Below, one piece after another: positions 9,186 to 18,438 of a DNA stretch of 64,000 nucleotides. The DNA lies in the NCBI GenBank assembly GCA_016756695.1, contig CP066701.1:1376001-1440000 (forward strand), given 5' to 3'. Position 1 is the first letter of the stretch. Each line of letters begins with the position of its first letter. The position numbers and the translations under genes are program-made. This stretch comes from Heyndrickxia sporothermodurans. GTDB lineage: Bacteria > Bacillota > Bacilli > Bacillales > Bacillaceae_C. The notes below the pieces were generated by a model that had not been told where the DNA came from, made no database searches, and saw nothing but the letters and a program-made list of their open reading frames with translations.

Positions 9186-10142
9186 ATGCTTACTGAAGAA
9201 AACCGATTTTCCAACGCATTAAAATCAATTGCTAGAAATCAAGAAATAAAAGCTTATCTTCAAAACTCAAAAGAACTATTTCCACTCTTAATGAAAGGTG
9301 CGAACCGTTTCGTGTCGGGAACAACGCGAGGTGAAGGGATGGAACGTGTTATTGAATTGCATAACAAAGGGTATCAAATTTCATTAGAATTCATTGGTGA
9401 AAATACAACTTCTGAGCGTGAATGTAAATCTGCAAAGAAAGAATTCGAGGAATTAATTAAGGAACTTGGAGCTTATCATATAAAGGGAACTGTATCCTTT
9501 GACCTTTCACATATAGGTATGATGATTTCTGATTCATTAGCCTATAGCCATCTCAAAGAATTAGCAAAAATAGCACAAGAAAATGATATTCAATTAATGA
9601 TTAGTATGGAAGAATCTCAAAAAACGGATAAAATATTATCCATTTATAGGGACATTGCAAAATTTTACGCTAACGTCGGGATAACATTACAAGTTCATCT
9701 TCACAGATCATTGTCCGACCTTAAAGAGTTATTGCAGATGCCGGGTAGAATTCGCTTAGTTAAGGGTGCTTATCAAGAGCCTGAAGGTATTTTTATTCCT
9801 AGATCCGAAGAATTAAATAAATGGTATATTGAATTTGTTTCCATGTGTGTGGAAACAAATCACCCAATATCTATTGCTACTCATGATGAAAACTTATTGA
9901 TGGAACTAAAGGAAAAGGGATATTTACAGAGTCAGAATGTTGAAGTAGAAATGTTGGATGGAGTTCGTTCAGACTTGTTAAAAATTTTAAAGGAAGAAGA
10001 TATTCAATCCAAAGTTTATGTTACATATGGTACTGAATGGTACTTATATTTAGTTCATCGTATTGCAGAATATCCACCTAATATATTTACTCTTATTTCG
10101 GATATTATTGAACAACATGATGTTGGAATAGATAAATACTAG
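9186..10142 (+). CDS. Proline dehydrogenase family protein
   Basis: 318 aa, the usual length of the monofunctional Bacillus enzymes. It oxidises L-proline to pyrroline-5-carboxylate with FAD. Family signatures are RIRLVKGAYQEPEG, IATHDENL, EVEMLDGVRSD and VYVTYGTEWYLYLVHRIAE. GAGGATG precedes the ATG. A divergent MocR-type regulator is adjacent. No pyrroline-5-carboxylate dehydrogenase gene is in the window. It could be a paralogue of the housekeeping enzyme. Confidence 0.88.
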   Translation: MLTEENRFSNALKSIARNQEIKAYLQNSKELFPLLMKGANRFVSGTTRGEGMERVIELHNKGYQISLEFIGENTTSERECKSAKKEFEELIKELGAYHIKGTVSFDLSHIGMMISDSLAYSHLKELAKIAQENDIQLMISMEESQKTDKILSIYRDIAKFYANVGITLQVHLHRSLSDLKELLQMPGRIRLVKGAYQEPEGIFIPRSEELNKWYIEFVSMCVETNHPISIATHDENLLMELKEKGYLQSQNVEVEMLDGVRSDLLKILKEEDIQSKVYVTYGTEWYLYLVHRIAEYPPNIFTLISDIIEQHDVGIDKY

Positions 10143-10287
10143 AATAATGGTAAATGTTACGGTTCTTTAGAATTGTACGGAGATTCAAAAATAATTCAGT
10201 ACTGCTAGTAAGTTTGTTTAATAATCTTTAATCATGTTTATTAATGAGTTAACATGAAAATGATTGTAAGAAAGTGGAGGTAAATTA

Positions 10288-10524
10288 ATGGCAACAATTG
10301 AGGATTTTTTGAAATTGGATATCCGTATTGGTACTGTTGTGAAAGCAGAACTTTTTCCAGAGGCCCGAATACCGGCAATAAAATTAGAGATTGATTTTGG
10401 AGAAATTGGTATTAAACAATCTTCAGCCCAAATTACACGAAGATATAAACCAGAACAACTTATTGGAACTCAAGTGGTGGCGGTAGTAAATTTCCCTCCT
10501 AGACGTATAGCAGGTTTCAAATAA
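10288..10524 (+). pseudogene. csaA: CsaA-like tRNA-binding-domain protein, 3' truncated
   Basis: The 78 residues match the start of CsaA (family about 110 aa): [50 protein letters not shown] and [13 protein letters not shown], then a stop at 10522-10524. The last third of the EMAP/OB fold is missing. The break coincides with the 3' truncation of the convergent MFS gene, so a deletion joined the two. A GTGGAGG ribosome site is intact. Confidence 0.8.
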
Positions 10525-11433
10525 TAATAAAGCACTAATAACTAAACTAGATTGAGTCAACCAGAAGACAGGCAGCGCAATACCTATGGATTGTAAAATC
10601 ATCGAAAATACTAATGTTTTTACGAATCCCCATTTTTTCGCGAGAGTTGACCAAATGATACATGATGGAATTGCACCTAAGCCCACAACTATCCAAATAA
10701 TAGCAGAGTCAATGCTTAATAGTGAGGTCTTATCAGCAATCGACACGATAAATGTCCCCGTTACAATATAACCTAACCCTTCTAAACCATAGGCAATAAT
10801 TAACCAAGGTAGCCATTTGATTGGTGGCGCATTTGTAATCTTTATTTGTTCATCCTTTTTTATTACTGTGTTTGGTGAGTCTTTGAGCCACAACCAAACA
10901 AAGATAGTAAGAATTACACTTATAATCGCTAGTCCTACCCATACACCTTCCCACTTAAATAAGTGGTTAAAACTTGGAATAAAGAGCGTAGAAAAGAAGA
11001 TTCCGAAGCCTACACCTGAGTAGAAATATCCTGCCCAATTTGTTTTACCTGAAATAGCTAATTTATCTAGAACAATACTGGAAGCTAAAACAAAAATGAA
11101 TGCACTTGCCACTCCTGAAATAAAGCGAATAATTAGCATCAGTATATAGGAATGAAAAATCCCCATCATGCAAGTGGTTATAATACTTATAACAAGACTA
11201 CCCCTTAAATAAAACGTTTTATGCTTTTTTAATGGGAGAACTCCAGCTAAAATTGCTCCAACAAAATACCCTGCGTAATTGCTTGAGGCTAAGTAACCCG
11301 CCACAGCATCAGTAAAGTGAAGAGCATCTTGCATTAGCGGCAAAATCGGAGTATATGCAAATCTTCCGATGCCCATTGCAATCATTAAAGAAAAAATTCC
11401 TCCTAAAAGAAATAAAAAAGGATTTTTAATCAA
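10423..11433 (-). pseudogene. YbfB/YjiJ-family MFS transporter, 3' truncated by junction with csaA
   Basis: The N-terminal 300 residues are a normal MFS protein of the YbfB/YjiJ type (AMGIGRFAYTPILPLMQ, GYFVGAILAGVLP, about ten hydrophobic segments). From about 10525 leftward the frame reads antisense csaA ([13 protein letters not shown]), so the last two helices are lost; family length is about 390-400 aa. Divergent from a LysR regulator that probably controlled it. Confidence 0.75.
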
Positions 11434-11565
11434 TTTTTCACCTCCTGCTAAATTAGTATTTATTTACATTTATAATGTACCTGTTTTTATCTATATGGTA
11501 AAATACTTAAAAGTGATGTGTTGATATCGTTTTTTTATATATCAGAAAGGAAGGAGGCTATAATC

Positions 11566-12453
11566 ATGGACTTGCAAGCATTGAAATTTTTTCAGGCTGT
11601 TGCAAAGTTAGGAAGTATTTCAAAAGCTGCAAAAGAAATGAATTATGCACAATCAAATCTCACAGCAAGAATTCAGCAATTGGAATCAGATCTTCAAACA
11701 AAGCTGTTCTATCGACATAATCGAGGGACTACTCTAACAGACAAAGGTAAAGCATTACTTTCGTATACAGATGAAATATTTCAACTATTAGATGAAGTTA
11801 GAAACGTGATGAGCGATGATCAAACACCAAAAGGTCCTTTATTGATAGGTTCGATGGAAACGACTGCCGCAGTCCGTTTGCCGATACTGCTTTCAAAGTT
11901 CCATCGGGAATATCCTACTGTGGATTTAACTTTAAAAACAGGTCCAACTGAGCAGAATGTTCAAGATGTTCTACAATATGAATTAGATGGGGCTTTTGTT
12001 GCTGGACCTATTGAGCATCCAGAACTTACTTATAAAACAGTAATAGAAGAAGAGTTAGTATTAATAACGGATACGTTACATCACTCTTTATCTTCTATAA
12101 AAGAAATACAAAATCGAACGATATTGGTTTTTCGTCATGGATGTTCATATCGGGCAAGATTTGAAGAATGGTTACATCATGAAGGAGTGTTTCCAGAAAG
12201 AATAATGGAATTTGGAACACTTGATGGAATTATAGGATGCGTAAGCGCGGGACTAGGTATAAGTTTACTTCCTCGAAGTGTAGTCGAAAAACATGTTAAA
12301 GATAATCTTCTGATACAACATTCAATTCCTAATAAATTTGGAAAAGTTAAAACTATATTTATATATCGTAAAGATAAGTATATGTCCAATTCTTTGAGGG
12401 AATTTGTAAAAATGTTGAGTAATGAAATGACTTTAGTTAAAAATGAACACTAG
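11566..12453 (+). CDS. LysR-family transcriptional regulator
   Basis: 295 aa from the ATG at 11566, chosen because AAGGAAGGAGG precedes it; an upstream start at 11518 has no site. The winged helix (ALKFFQAVAKLGSISKAAKEMNYAQSNLTARI) is canonical and the effector domain begins near GPLLIGSMETTAA. It is divergent from the truncated MFS gene, its likely target. Effector unknown. Confidence 0.9.
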   Translation: MDLQALKFFQAVAKLGSISKAAKEMNYAQSNLTARIQQLESDLQTKLFYRHNRGTTLTDKGKALLSYTDEIFQLLDEVRNVMSDDQTPKGPLLIGSMETTAAVRLPILLSKFHREYPTVDLTLKTGPTEQNVQDVLQYELDGAFVAGPIEHPELTYKTVIEEELVLITDTLHHSLSSIKEIQNRTILVFRHGCSYRARFEEWLHHEGVFPERIMEFGTLDGIIGCVSAGLGISLLPRSVVEKHVKDNLLIQHSIPNKFGKVKTIFIYRKDKYMSNSLREFVKMLSNEMTLVKNEH

Positions 12454-12572
12454 TTTAAAATCTATATCTCCTACTTTTTGACTGGTCACTTGATTCTTCC
12501 TCCAACATTAATCAAGCATTTCCACTGGCTCTTTTATCAAGGAAGGTTAATAAAAAACCACCTTTTTCTTTA

Positions 12573-12607
12573 TTTAAAGGCACATCTTTAATGGATGTGC
12601 CTTTAAA
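12573..12607. terminator. Bidirectional hairpin between convergent genes
   Basis: TTTAAAGGCACATC (12573-12586) pairs perfectly with GATGTGCCTTTAAA (12594-12607). It separates the LysR gene from the convergent XRE-cupin gene. The T-run is weak, so it may act mainly as a barrier. Confidence 0.65.
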
Positions 12608-12643
12608 TATTATCCATATATACCTTTTTGATTACCTATACAC

Positions 12644-13204
12644 TTACATATTAACCCGTTGTGAATTAATGATTAAAAAATAACGACATTCTGTATTTGA
12701 AAGGTTTATGAACCGATGTTTTACGTCAGCCTCAAAGTAAATGGAGTCCCCTTCTTCCAAGACATATGTTTCCGGATCCTCACCTAACTCAGCTTTTAAT
12801 TTACCTTTTGATACATAAATATACTCTTCCACACCTCTTTTATGAGGTGGAAAAACGCCAGTCTCTTGTAAAGGTGGAAGAACATTAAGAATAAATTCAA
12901 TACCTTTTGTAGAAAACGACGGAGATAACAGTTGCCTTTCGAAACCGGTCGTTTCTTCCTTAAACACTAATTTTTGATTTGAACGGGTAATAATCACGTC
13001 ACGCTTCTGTTGTTCACCAAGTAATTGAGAGATTGTTACATCAAGCCCTTCTGCAATTTGGGCAGCAACTTGAATTGTAGGATTTTTTTCTTCCCTTTCA
13101 ATCAAAGATAACATGGATTTACTCACCTTTGAGCGTTCAGCTAATTCCTCCAACGTTAGTTTTTTTCTAATTCTCTCTTTTTTTACATTTTTTCCAAACT
13201 CCAT
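12644..13204 (-). CDS. XRE-family regulator with C-terminal cupin
   Basis: 186 aa from the ATG at 13204 (GGGGATTGTT upstream). The helix-turn-helix is LTLEELAERSKVSKSMLSLIEREEKNP. The C-terminal half is a cupin (FPPHKRGVEEYIYVSKGKL, EEGDSIYFEADVKHRFIN). Such proteins repress neighbouring catabolic or transport genes and sense a small ligand in the cupin. It is divergent from a lactate-permease-family transporter and three repeated sequence elements lie in the promoter gap, pointing to control of that transporter. Confidence 0.88.
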   Translation of the reverse strand: MEFGKNVKKERIRKKLTLEELAERSKVSKSMLSLIEREEKNPTIQVAAQIAEGLDVTISQLLGEQQKRDVIITRSNQKLVFKEETTGFERQLLSPSFSTKGIEFILNVLPPLQETGVFPPHKRGVEEYIYVSKGKLKAELGEDPETYVLEEGDSIYFEADVKHRFINLSNTECRYFLIINSQRVNM

Positions 13205-13223
13205 AACAATCCCCTTTTTTACC

Positions 13224-13295
13224 ATAGTGGAATTTTTTTCTTGACTCTATTTTAGTAACCATTTATTGTGGAATTAAATTTACTATAGTGGATTT
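13224..13295. promoter_or_regulatory. Three direct repeats, candidate XRE-cupin operators
   Basis: ATAGTGGAATT (13224-13234), ATTGTGGAATT (13265-13275) and ATAGTGGATTT (13285-13295) lie in the shared promoter region of the XRE-cupin gene and the divergent permease gene. Direct orientation and near identity suggest regulator binding. Inference only. Confidence 0.5.
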
Positions 13296-13397
13296 CTTTA
13301 ATTAGAATACCACATTGGATTGTTTTTTAACAAAGTGGGAAAACTCAGCTGAACCGGAAATTGTTTCTTATAAAAAAAACAAAATGGGGGAGTTACA

Positions 13398-14906
13398 ATG
13401 ACATTTTTTATTGCGCTATTACCGATTTTAGGTATTTTCTTCTTTCTGTTCTTTTTTAAACTAACGTCATTACGAGCGGGGATTATAGCTTATATTATGA
13501 CAATAATAATTACAATATTTTATTCGGGTTACCATCTATCACCTGAGAATATAATTCATTCATCCGTTCACGGGATCTTGATTTCATTTATCGCTGCTTA
13601 TGTTCTTTTTTTTGGTATATTCCTATTCCACTTGATTGATAGTGTTGGAGGCATTCAGTCAATTGCTTCCTTTATCTCACAGATTACCAATGATCGTATT
13701 ATGCAGGTAATGATCTTGGTTGTTGGTCTTTCCCCGCTTATTGAATCAACAAGTGGGTTCGGTATCGCATTTATGATGATAGCACCAATCTTTATCGCAC
13801 TTGGTTTTCCACCTTTGAAGGCTGCATTACTAGGGTTAGTCAGTATGCTTGCAGTTCCGTGGGGAGCATTAGCTACGGGAACTGTAATCGGGGCTGAATT
13901 AGGAGGAATTTCACTTCAAAAATTAGGAATCGGAACTGCACTGATAAGTACCCCAGTTTTTGCTTATTTTATGATAATAGCTGTTTTTATTACCGGAGGA
14001 TTTGCTGCCATTAAAAATAAATGGAAGGAACTATTTATACTTTTAATTATATTTTCGAGTTCTATTTTGCTATTTAATTCTTTTGTAAGTGTTGAACTTG
14101 CTGGTGTGCTTAGTTCATTAATTACTACCGGAGCTGGTTTACTTATGATAAAGATTTCTTCAGCAAAATCGGATATAAGCAAAACAACGACCTCACAACT
14201 ATCAGTATCAACAGAAGTTCATGGAAAAATAAATATCCTGAAAGTATTAAGTCCTTATATCATTCTGACTGTAATGATTTTCACTTCCCGTATATGGACA
14301 CCCTTTAGACAATTTTTAGAGTCCCACGTAGTTATAAACTTGCCAACCTTTTCCTTTTCTATGGCCCTACTTTATTCACCGGGATTTTGGTTATTCGTTA
14401 CTTGTTTGTTTACTATTTTTATTTTTAAAATCCGAAAGAAAATTATTTTTATTTCGTTAAAAAAGACTTTAAAACAATGGATTCCCTTTACAATTTCAAC
14501 TTCTGCTTTTGTTTGTATTTCTGAGGTAATGGCGGAAGCAGGGATGATAGCAACTCTTGCAAGTTCAACAGGGGCATTTTTCGGCAATAGCTTTTTACTC
14601 ATTTCCCCATTAATTGGGGGAATCGGAGGTTTTCTAACAGGAAGTAATACTGGGTCTAATGCTATGTTTATCAAATTGCAAATTCAAACTGCAGAGCAAG
14701 TTAGACTATCATCTGATTTAATTGCATTCACTCAAAATGCTAGTTCTTCCCATGCAACGATGGCCTCGCCTTCTAGGGTAATGTTAGGATCAGCATTATG
14801 CGGAATTCAATCACAAGAGAATCAGTTACTAAAAATAATATCTCTAATTGTTTTAGGTTCCCTATTATTAATTCTACTTACTACTCTTGTAATATCTTTA
14901 TCTTAG
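13398..14906 (+). CDS. L-lactate permease family transporter
   Basis: 502 aa with about 12 hydrophobic segments. LctP family features are LSPLIESTSGFGIAFMMIAP, LGFPPLKAALLGLVSM, GGIGGFLTGSNTGSNAMF and a C-terminal QNASSSHATMASPSRV. Length is close to the usual 510-550 aa. It imports lactate or another small hydroxy/keto acid. GGGGGAG precedes the ATG. The divergent XRE-cupin gene is its probable regulator. Substrate uncertain because no catabolic gene is beside it. Confidence 0.82.
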   Translation: MTFFIALLPILGIFFFLFFFKLTSLRAGIIAYIMTIIITIFYSGYHLSPENIIHSSVHGILISFIAAYVLFFGIFLFHLIDSVGGIQSIASFISQITNDRIMQVMILVVGLSPLIESTSGFGIAFMMIAPIFIALGFPPLKAALLGLVSMLAVPWGALATGTVIGAELGGISLQKLGIGTALISTPVFAYFMIIAVFITGGFAAIKNKWKELFILLIIFSSSILLFNSFVSVELAGVLSSLITTGAGLLMIKISSAKSDISKTTTSQLSVSTEVHGKINILKVLSPYIILTVMIFTSRIWTPFRQFLESHVVINLPTFSFSMALLYSPGFWLFVTCLFTIFIFKIRKKIIFISLKKTLKQWIPFTISTSAFVCISEVMAEAGMIATLASSTGAFFGNSFLLISPLIGGIGGFLTGSNTGSNAMFIKLQIQTAEQVRLSSDLIAFTQNASSSHATMASPSRVMLGSALCGIQSQENQLLKIISLIVLGSLLLILLTTLVISLS

Positions 14907-15001
14907 AAACTTAAAATATTATAAACAATTTTACAGATTACTAAGGTTTGAAGGAACTGTCCTTATTTTGTATTAAATGATATGTTCCGTTAACAGTAGA
15001 A

Positions 15002-15032
15002 AAGGCACAGTTCTAATTATGAATTGTGCCTT
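15002..15032 (+). terminator. Hairpin downstream of permease
   Basis: AAGGCACAGTTC (15002-15013) pairs with GAATTGTGCCTT (15021-15032), one G-T pair. It lies between the permease stop and the convergent CGNR gene. T-run is weak. Confidence 0.6.
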
Positions 15033-15126
15033 ACTACTCTCATATACTCATGTTTTCCTTGTTGTAATTCGAATAAATATCTAATTTTCTCGCTAGTATT
15101 ATGTTTAGTTTATTAATAAAGAAACT

Positions 15127-15708
15127 TTATTTCCCCTTTTTAAGCTTAAGATGCCGTGTAACCTTTTCACGATTTCCACAGATTTTCATCGAACACCATT
15201 TCCGTCTACCGCGAGTGTCTATAAACAATAAAACACAATCTGGATTTGCACAACGATGCATGTAAGAAAGTTGATTATTGGTAAAAAGATTAAGTGCATC
15301 GTATGCAATCAACGAAGCAATTGCGTCAGATGATTTTCCAACTGGAATAGGTATTAGCTCATCATCCTGTACGGAATAGGTAAATGGTGCCTTCTTAATG
15401 AGTTCCTCAAGTTGACAAACCCAATCGCCTGAAAGCTTATTGCCGTCCGCTACCTGTTCATACCCTTCACGTAAAAAAGAGCGAACATCTCTTAAAATTG
15501 GCAATGCTTCTTCAGCCCATTTATCAACGCCACCCCTTAGTTGGTAAGGAAAAATAACTTTTTCTTCTTCTAAAGTATGGATCCAATCGATTACGTCTTC
15601 CACTGTTGTAAATAAATCATTACGGGTTCCATTCCTAACGACTTCTGTATTGACAAGATCTATAGAAATATTTCCAGAAATTAGCGGAAATTTTTTATTA
15701 TTGTTCAT
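15127..15708 (-). CDS. ABATE/CGNR zinc-finger regulator
   Basis: 193 aa. The N-terminal ABATE-like domain (GNISIDLVNTEV) is followed by a C-terminal CGNR zinc finger: CANPDCVLLFIDTRGRRKWCSMKICGNREKVTRH, with four cysteines. These proteins are treated as stress-linked transcription factors. It is divergent from an MFS transporter, and a perfect 13-bp inverted repeat covers the transporter promoter, so repression of that transporter and of itself is likely. Confidence 0.85.
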   Translation of the reverse strand: MNNNKKFPLISGNISIDLVNTEVVRNGTRNDLFTTVEDVIDWIHTLEEEKVIFPYQLRGGVDKWAEEALPILRDVRSFLREGYEQVADGNKLSGDWVCQLEELIKKAPFTYSVQDDELIPIPVGKSSDAIASLIAYDALNLFTNNQLSYMHRCANPDCVLLFIDTRGRRKWCSMKICGNREKVTRHLKLKKGK

Positions 15709-15732
15709 TGTAATCCCTCACGTAATGTAAAT

Positions 15733-15786
15733 TTATAATTAACCTATTATAACACTATTGACAGGTTAATTATAATCGCATATATT
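15733..15786 (+). promoter_or_regulatory. MFS promoter overlapped by 13-bp inverted repeat
   Basis: TTATAATTAACCT (15733-15745) and AGGTTAATTATAA (15763-15775) are perfect inverted repeats. TTGACA (15758-15763) and TATATT (15781-15786), spaced 17 nt, make a good sigma-A promoter for the MFS gene at 15841. Further GGTTAAT copies follow. This is a likely operator of the CGNR regulator. Confidence 0.65.
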
Positions 15787-15840
15787 ATTAACCATTAAAA
15801 CCACATTTTAGCGGTTAATTTTAAAAGGGAGGGATTTTTA

Positions 15841-17079
15841 ATGGAACGTTCCTTTATAGGTTCACGGGTTGTTCTTGTTGCATTTATTACACTTATGGGG
15901 GCATTTGGATTAAATCTTACAGCCGGTCAGTTTTTTACACCGCTTCATGATTCGTATGGATGGGATTTAACAACGCTAAGTTTAGCAGTATCTCTTAATA
16001 TGATTACTTGGGGCTTATTTCAGCCTATTATGGGGCGGCTAATTGACCGAATTGGCCCTAAAATGGTTATTGCAGGCAGCGCCGGCCTAATGGGAATTGC
16101 ATTTTTATTATCATCTACCATTACTCATGTTTGGCAATTTTTTATTTATTACGGTATTTTGACTGCTATTGGTTTTGCAGGATGTGGTTCAATGGCCAAT
16201 TCTGTATTAGTATCCCGGTGGTATGTTAAAAAGCGGGCTACTATGCTCTCCCGAAGTTCAATGGGCATGAATATTGGTCAACTTTTACTACTACCGTTAA
16301 CAGGAATTCTTATCGCAAATACTGATTTTCGTTTCGCCTTTGTAGTACTTGGAATGATCATACTTGTTGTGGTAGTACCATTGGTTTTATTTGGAGTTAA
16401 GAATAACCCACATGAAGTTAGTCAATTTCCTGATGGTGATCCTACCTCCGAATTTACAACACCTAAAAGTATATTATTATCTGAAGCATTACAAAGCCGT
16501 GAGTTCTGGTTGTCTAGTCTTGGTTTTGCTTCTTGTGGATTTACACTATATTTAATTACAATGCATCTTCCAAAATTTGCTGTAGATCTTGGTGGCGGTA
16601 CTTCCCTTGGCGGACAGTTACTAGGTATAGCAGCATTGGCAAGCGCAATTTCCATGTGGGCTACAGGTCAATTAACCCGTACATATGGAAAAAGGAATTT
16701 ATTAATATTCCTCTATCTAATTCGTTTATTAGCATTTATCTGGTTAGCCGTATCACAGAATATTTGGCAGTTGTATGTATTTGCAATTGTTTATGGTATT
16801 TCATCTATGCCAATCATCCCGTTGGTAACAGGAATAATAAGTGAGCGATTTGGAAAAAACGCAATGGGAAGTATTTTAGGAACTAGTTGGTTAATACATC
16901 AAGTTTTTGCCGCTTTAGGTGTGTTTTTAGGCGGATACCTCCGAACCTTGCATGGAGATTACTTCTTTGCTTTTTTAATGGGAGCTATTCTTTTAGCTAT
17001 AGGAACCATCTTAACCTTCTTTTTAAAAGAGAATCAGACAAAGGTAAATATGGATACTGTTAATATTCAAGGAAACTAG
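15841..17079 (+). CDS. MFS transporter (OFA/MCT-like)
   Basis: 412 aa with 12 predicted membrane helices. The early motif GRLIDRIGPKMVIAG is the MFS motif A, and the overall pattern resembles the oxalate-formate or monocarboxylate group. GGGAGGG precedes the ATG. The gene is alone on the plus strand under a strong promoter overlapped by an inverted repeat, with a divergent CGNR regulator. Substrate unknown. Confidence 0.85.
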   Translation: MERSFIGSRVVLVAFITLMGAFGLNLTAGQFFTPLHDSYGWDLTTLSLAVSLNMITWGLFQPIMGRLIDRIGPKMVIAGSAGLMGIAFLLSSTITHVWQFFIYYGILTAIGFAGCGSMANSVLVSRWYVKKRATMLSRSSMGMNIGQLLLLPLTGILIANTDFRFAFVVLGMIILVVVVPLVLFGVKNNPHEVSQFPDGDPTSEFTTPKSILLSEALQSREFWLSSLGFASCGFTLYLITMHLPKFAVDLGGGTSLGGQLLGIAALASAISMWATGQLTRTYGKRNLLIFLYLIRLLAFIWLAVSQNIWQLYVFAIVYGISSMPIIPLVTGIISERFGKNAMGSILGTSWLIHQVFAALGVFLGGYLRTLHGDYFFAFLMGAILLAIGTILTFFLKENQTKVNMDTVNIQGN

Positions 17080-17346
17080 GGTTTTTATTAATAAGATTCA
17101 CAAATCTACTTGTCCTGCATAATCTTTACAAAATAATCAAAAAACCACTGTTAAATTTCCTTTAAAGATATAAAATGTAAGAAGGATAATAAAAAATTAG
17201 GGATTCAAATTTATTTATATAGGGTGTAGTGTTGATTAATTTTTACAAAAACTGTAAAAGTATAACCACATGTGGTACAAATTGTTCACAACAAGTGTAG
17301 TATAGTGATAAGATATAGATATCTTTAATCTTTAAGGGGGTGTAAA
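17080..17346. promoter_or_regulatory. Upstream region of AAA ATPase gene with dyad elements
   Basis: Contains ACCACATGTGGT (17265-17276), a perfect 12-nt palindrome, and TTTACA/TGTAAA arms at 17242-17257. A purine-rich AAGGGGGTG site precedes the ATG at 17347. No coding sequence is seen. These dyads could be regulator sites for the defence gene. Confidence 0.45.
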
Positions 17347-18363
17347 ATGATGGCAAAAGGAAGTTATTTAAAGAAACTCTTTCAAAGTTTTAATGAAGGG
17401 AATACGGAAGAATTTAAGGCAATTGCAAAAAATATTATAGATGATGAGCGCAAAAAAAATCATTATCAACTTGCAGATGAATTGCAAAGGATTATTAATT
17501 CAACCTCATTAAAACAATTAAGAAAGGCTGAATCTAACTTTAATAACAATTTGCTTCATCTCCTACCGAAGGATAAAGATTCAAACTTTAACCTAGTTGA
17601 TGTAAAGACATCAAAAATACTATTAGATGATTTAATTTTAGATGAATTTGTTAGCACATTATTAAAAGATTTCATTCGTGAATACGAAGGTGCCGAAATT
17701 CTTGAATCTTATGGCTTAAAGCCACGAAATAGATATTTATTTTGTGGACCACCGGGGTGTGGTAAGACTGTAACTGCTGAGGCAATTGCTGGAGAATTAA
17801 ATATTCCGATCTTATATACAAGGTTTGATAGCATTGTTTCCTCTTACTTAGGAGAAACAGCATCAAATTTAAGGAAGATTTTTGATTTTATCGAAAAAGG
17901 GACATGGATTTTATTTTTTGATGAATTTGATGCCATCTCAAAACAAAGAGATAGTGTCGATGAACATGGTGAATTAAAAAGGGTTGTAAATACCTTCTTG
18001 CAACTTTTGGATAATTATAATGGTGATAGCATTATAATTGCTGCTACTAATCATCAAAATTTACTGGATCAAGCAGTATGGAGAAGGTTTGATGAAGTTA
18101 TTATGTTCGATAAACCTAAAGAAAGTCAAATTACGGAATTATTAAGGAAGAATTTAAAGCGGTACCCATGTTCCGAAATTAACTTTGTAGAACTTTCTAA
18201 GGATTTAGTTGGTTATGCACATGCTGATATAGAGAGAATAATATTAAATACAATTAGAACAGCAATAATTGAAAATGATTCCTATGTTGATGATAATAAA
18301 ATTAGGAAGCAAATGGACATTTATAGAGAACGAGCAAAAATTTATAATAAAATTAATGATTGA
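17347..18363 (+). CDS. AAA ATPase, IetA-like partner of subtilase defence pair
   Basis: 338 aa. A helical N-terminal region (about 1-90) precedes one AAA module: Walker A GPPGCGKT (134-141), Walker B ILFFDEFD (188-195), sensor Asn in AATNH (235), arginines in WRRFD (246-247). A subtilisin-like protease lies 4.1 kb on, convergent. ATPase plus subtilase pairs are known as the IetAS antiphage system. An insertion sequence sits exactly at the stop codon: the ORF now ends TGA using IS bases, while the pre-insertion sequence would read TAA at the same codon, so the protein is unchanged. Pairing with the protease is inference. Confidence 0.8.
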   Translation: MMAKGSYLKKLFQSFNEGNTEEFKAIAKNIIDDERKKNHYQLADELQRIINSTSLKQLRKAESNFNNNLLHLLPKDKDSNFNLVDVKTSKILLDDLILDEFVSTLLKDFIREYEGAEILESYGLKPRNRYLFCGPPGCGKTVTAEAIAGELNIPILYTRFDSIVSSYLGETASNLRKIFDFIEKGTWILFFDEFDAISKQRDSVDEHGELKRVVNTFLQLLDNYNGDSIIIAATNHQNLLDQAVWRRFDEVIMFDKPKESQITELLRKNLKRYPCSEINFVELSKDLVGYAHADIERIILNTIRTAIIENDSYVDDNKIRKQMDIYRERAKIYNKIND

Positions 18364-18438
18364 GTCAATTTCATAATTGCTCTTTTTAAAAATACAGAAT
18401 CCTACAGAATTTCTAAAATATATTTTTAAAAACAGAAA

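Noticed and set aside
14140-14152. TTACTTATGATAA, 13 bases identical to the rlmH att core
   Set aside because: It lies inside the intact lactate-permease-type gene in frame, lacks the GGTTC part and the inverted repeat, and encodes no GEPYHK. The site at 27165-27184 fits far better.
12573-15032. Two AAAGGCACA hairpins (12573 and 15002) as a mobile repeat pair
   Set aside because: Each sits at a gene 3' end and similarity is limited to the stem; ordinary terminator-like hairpins suffice.
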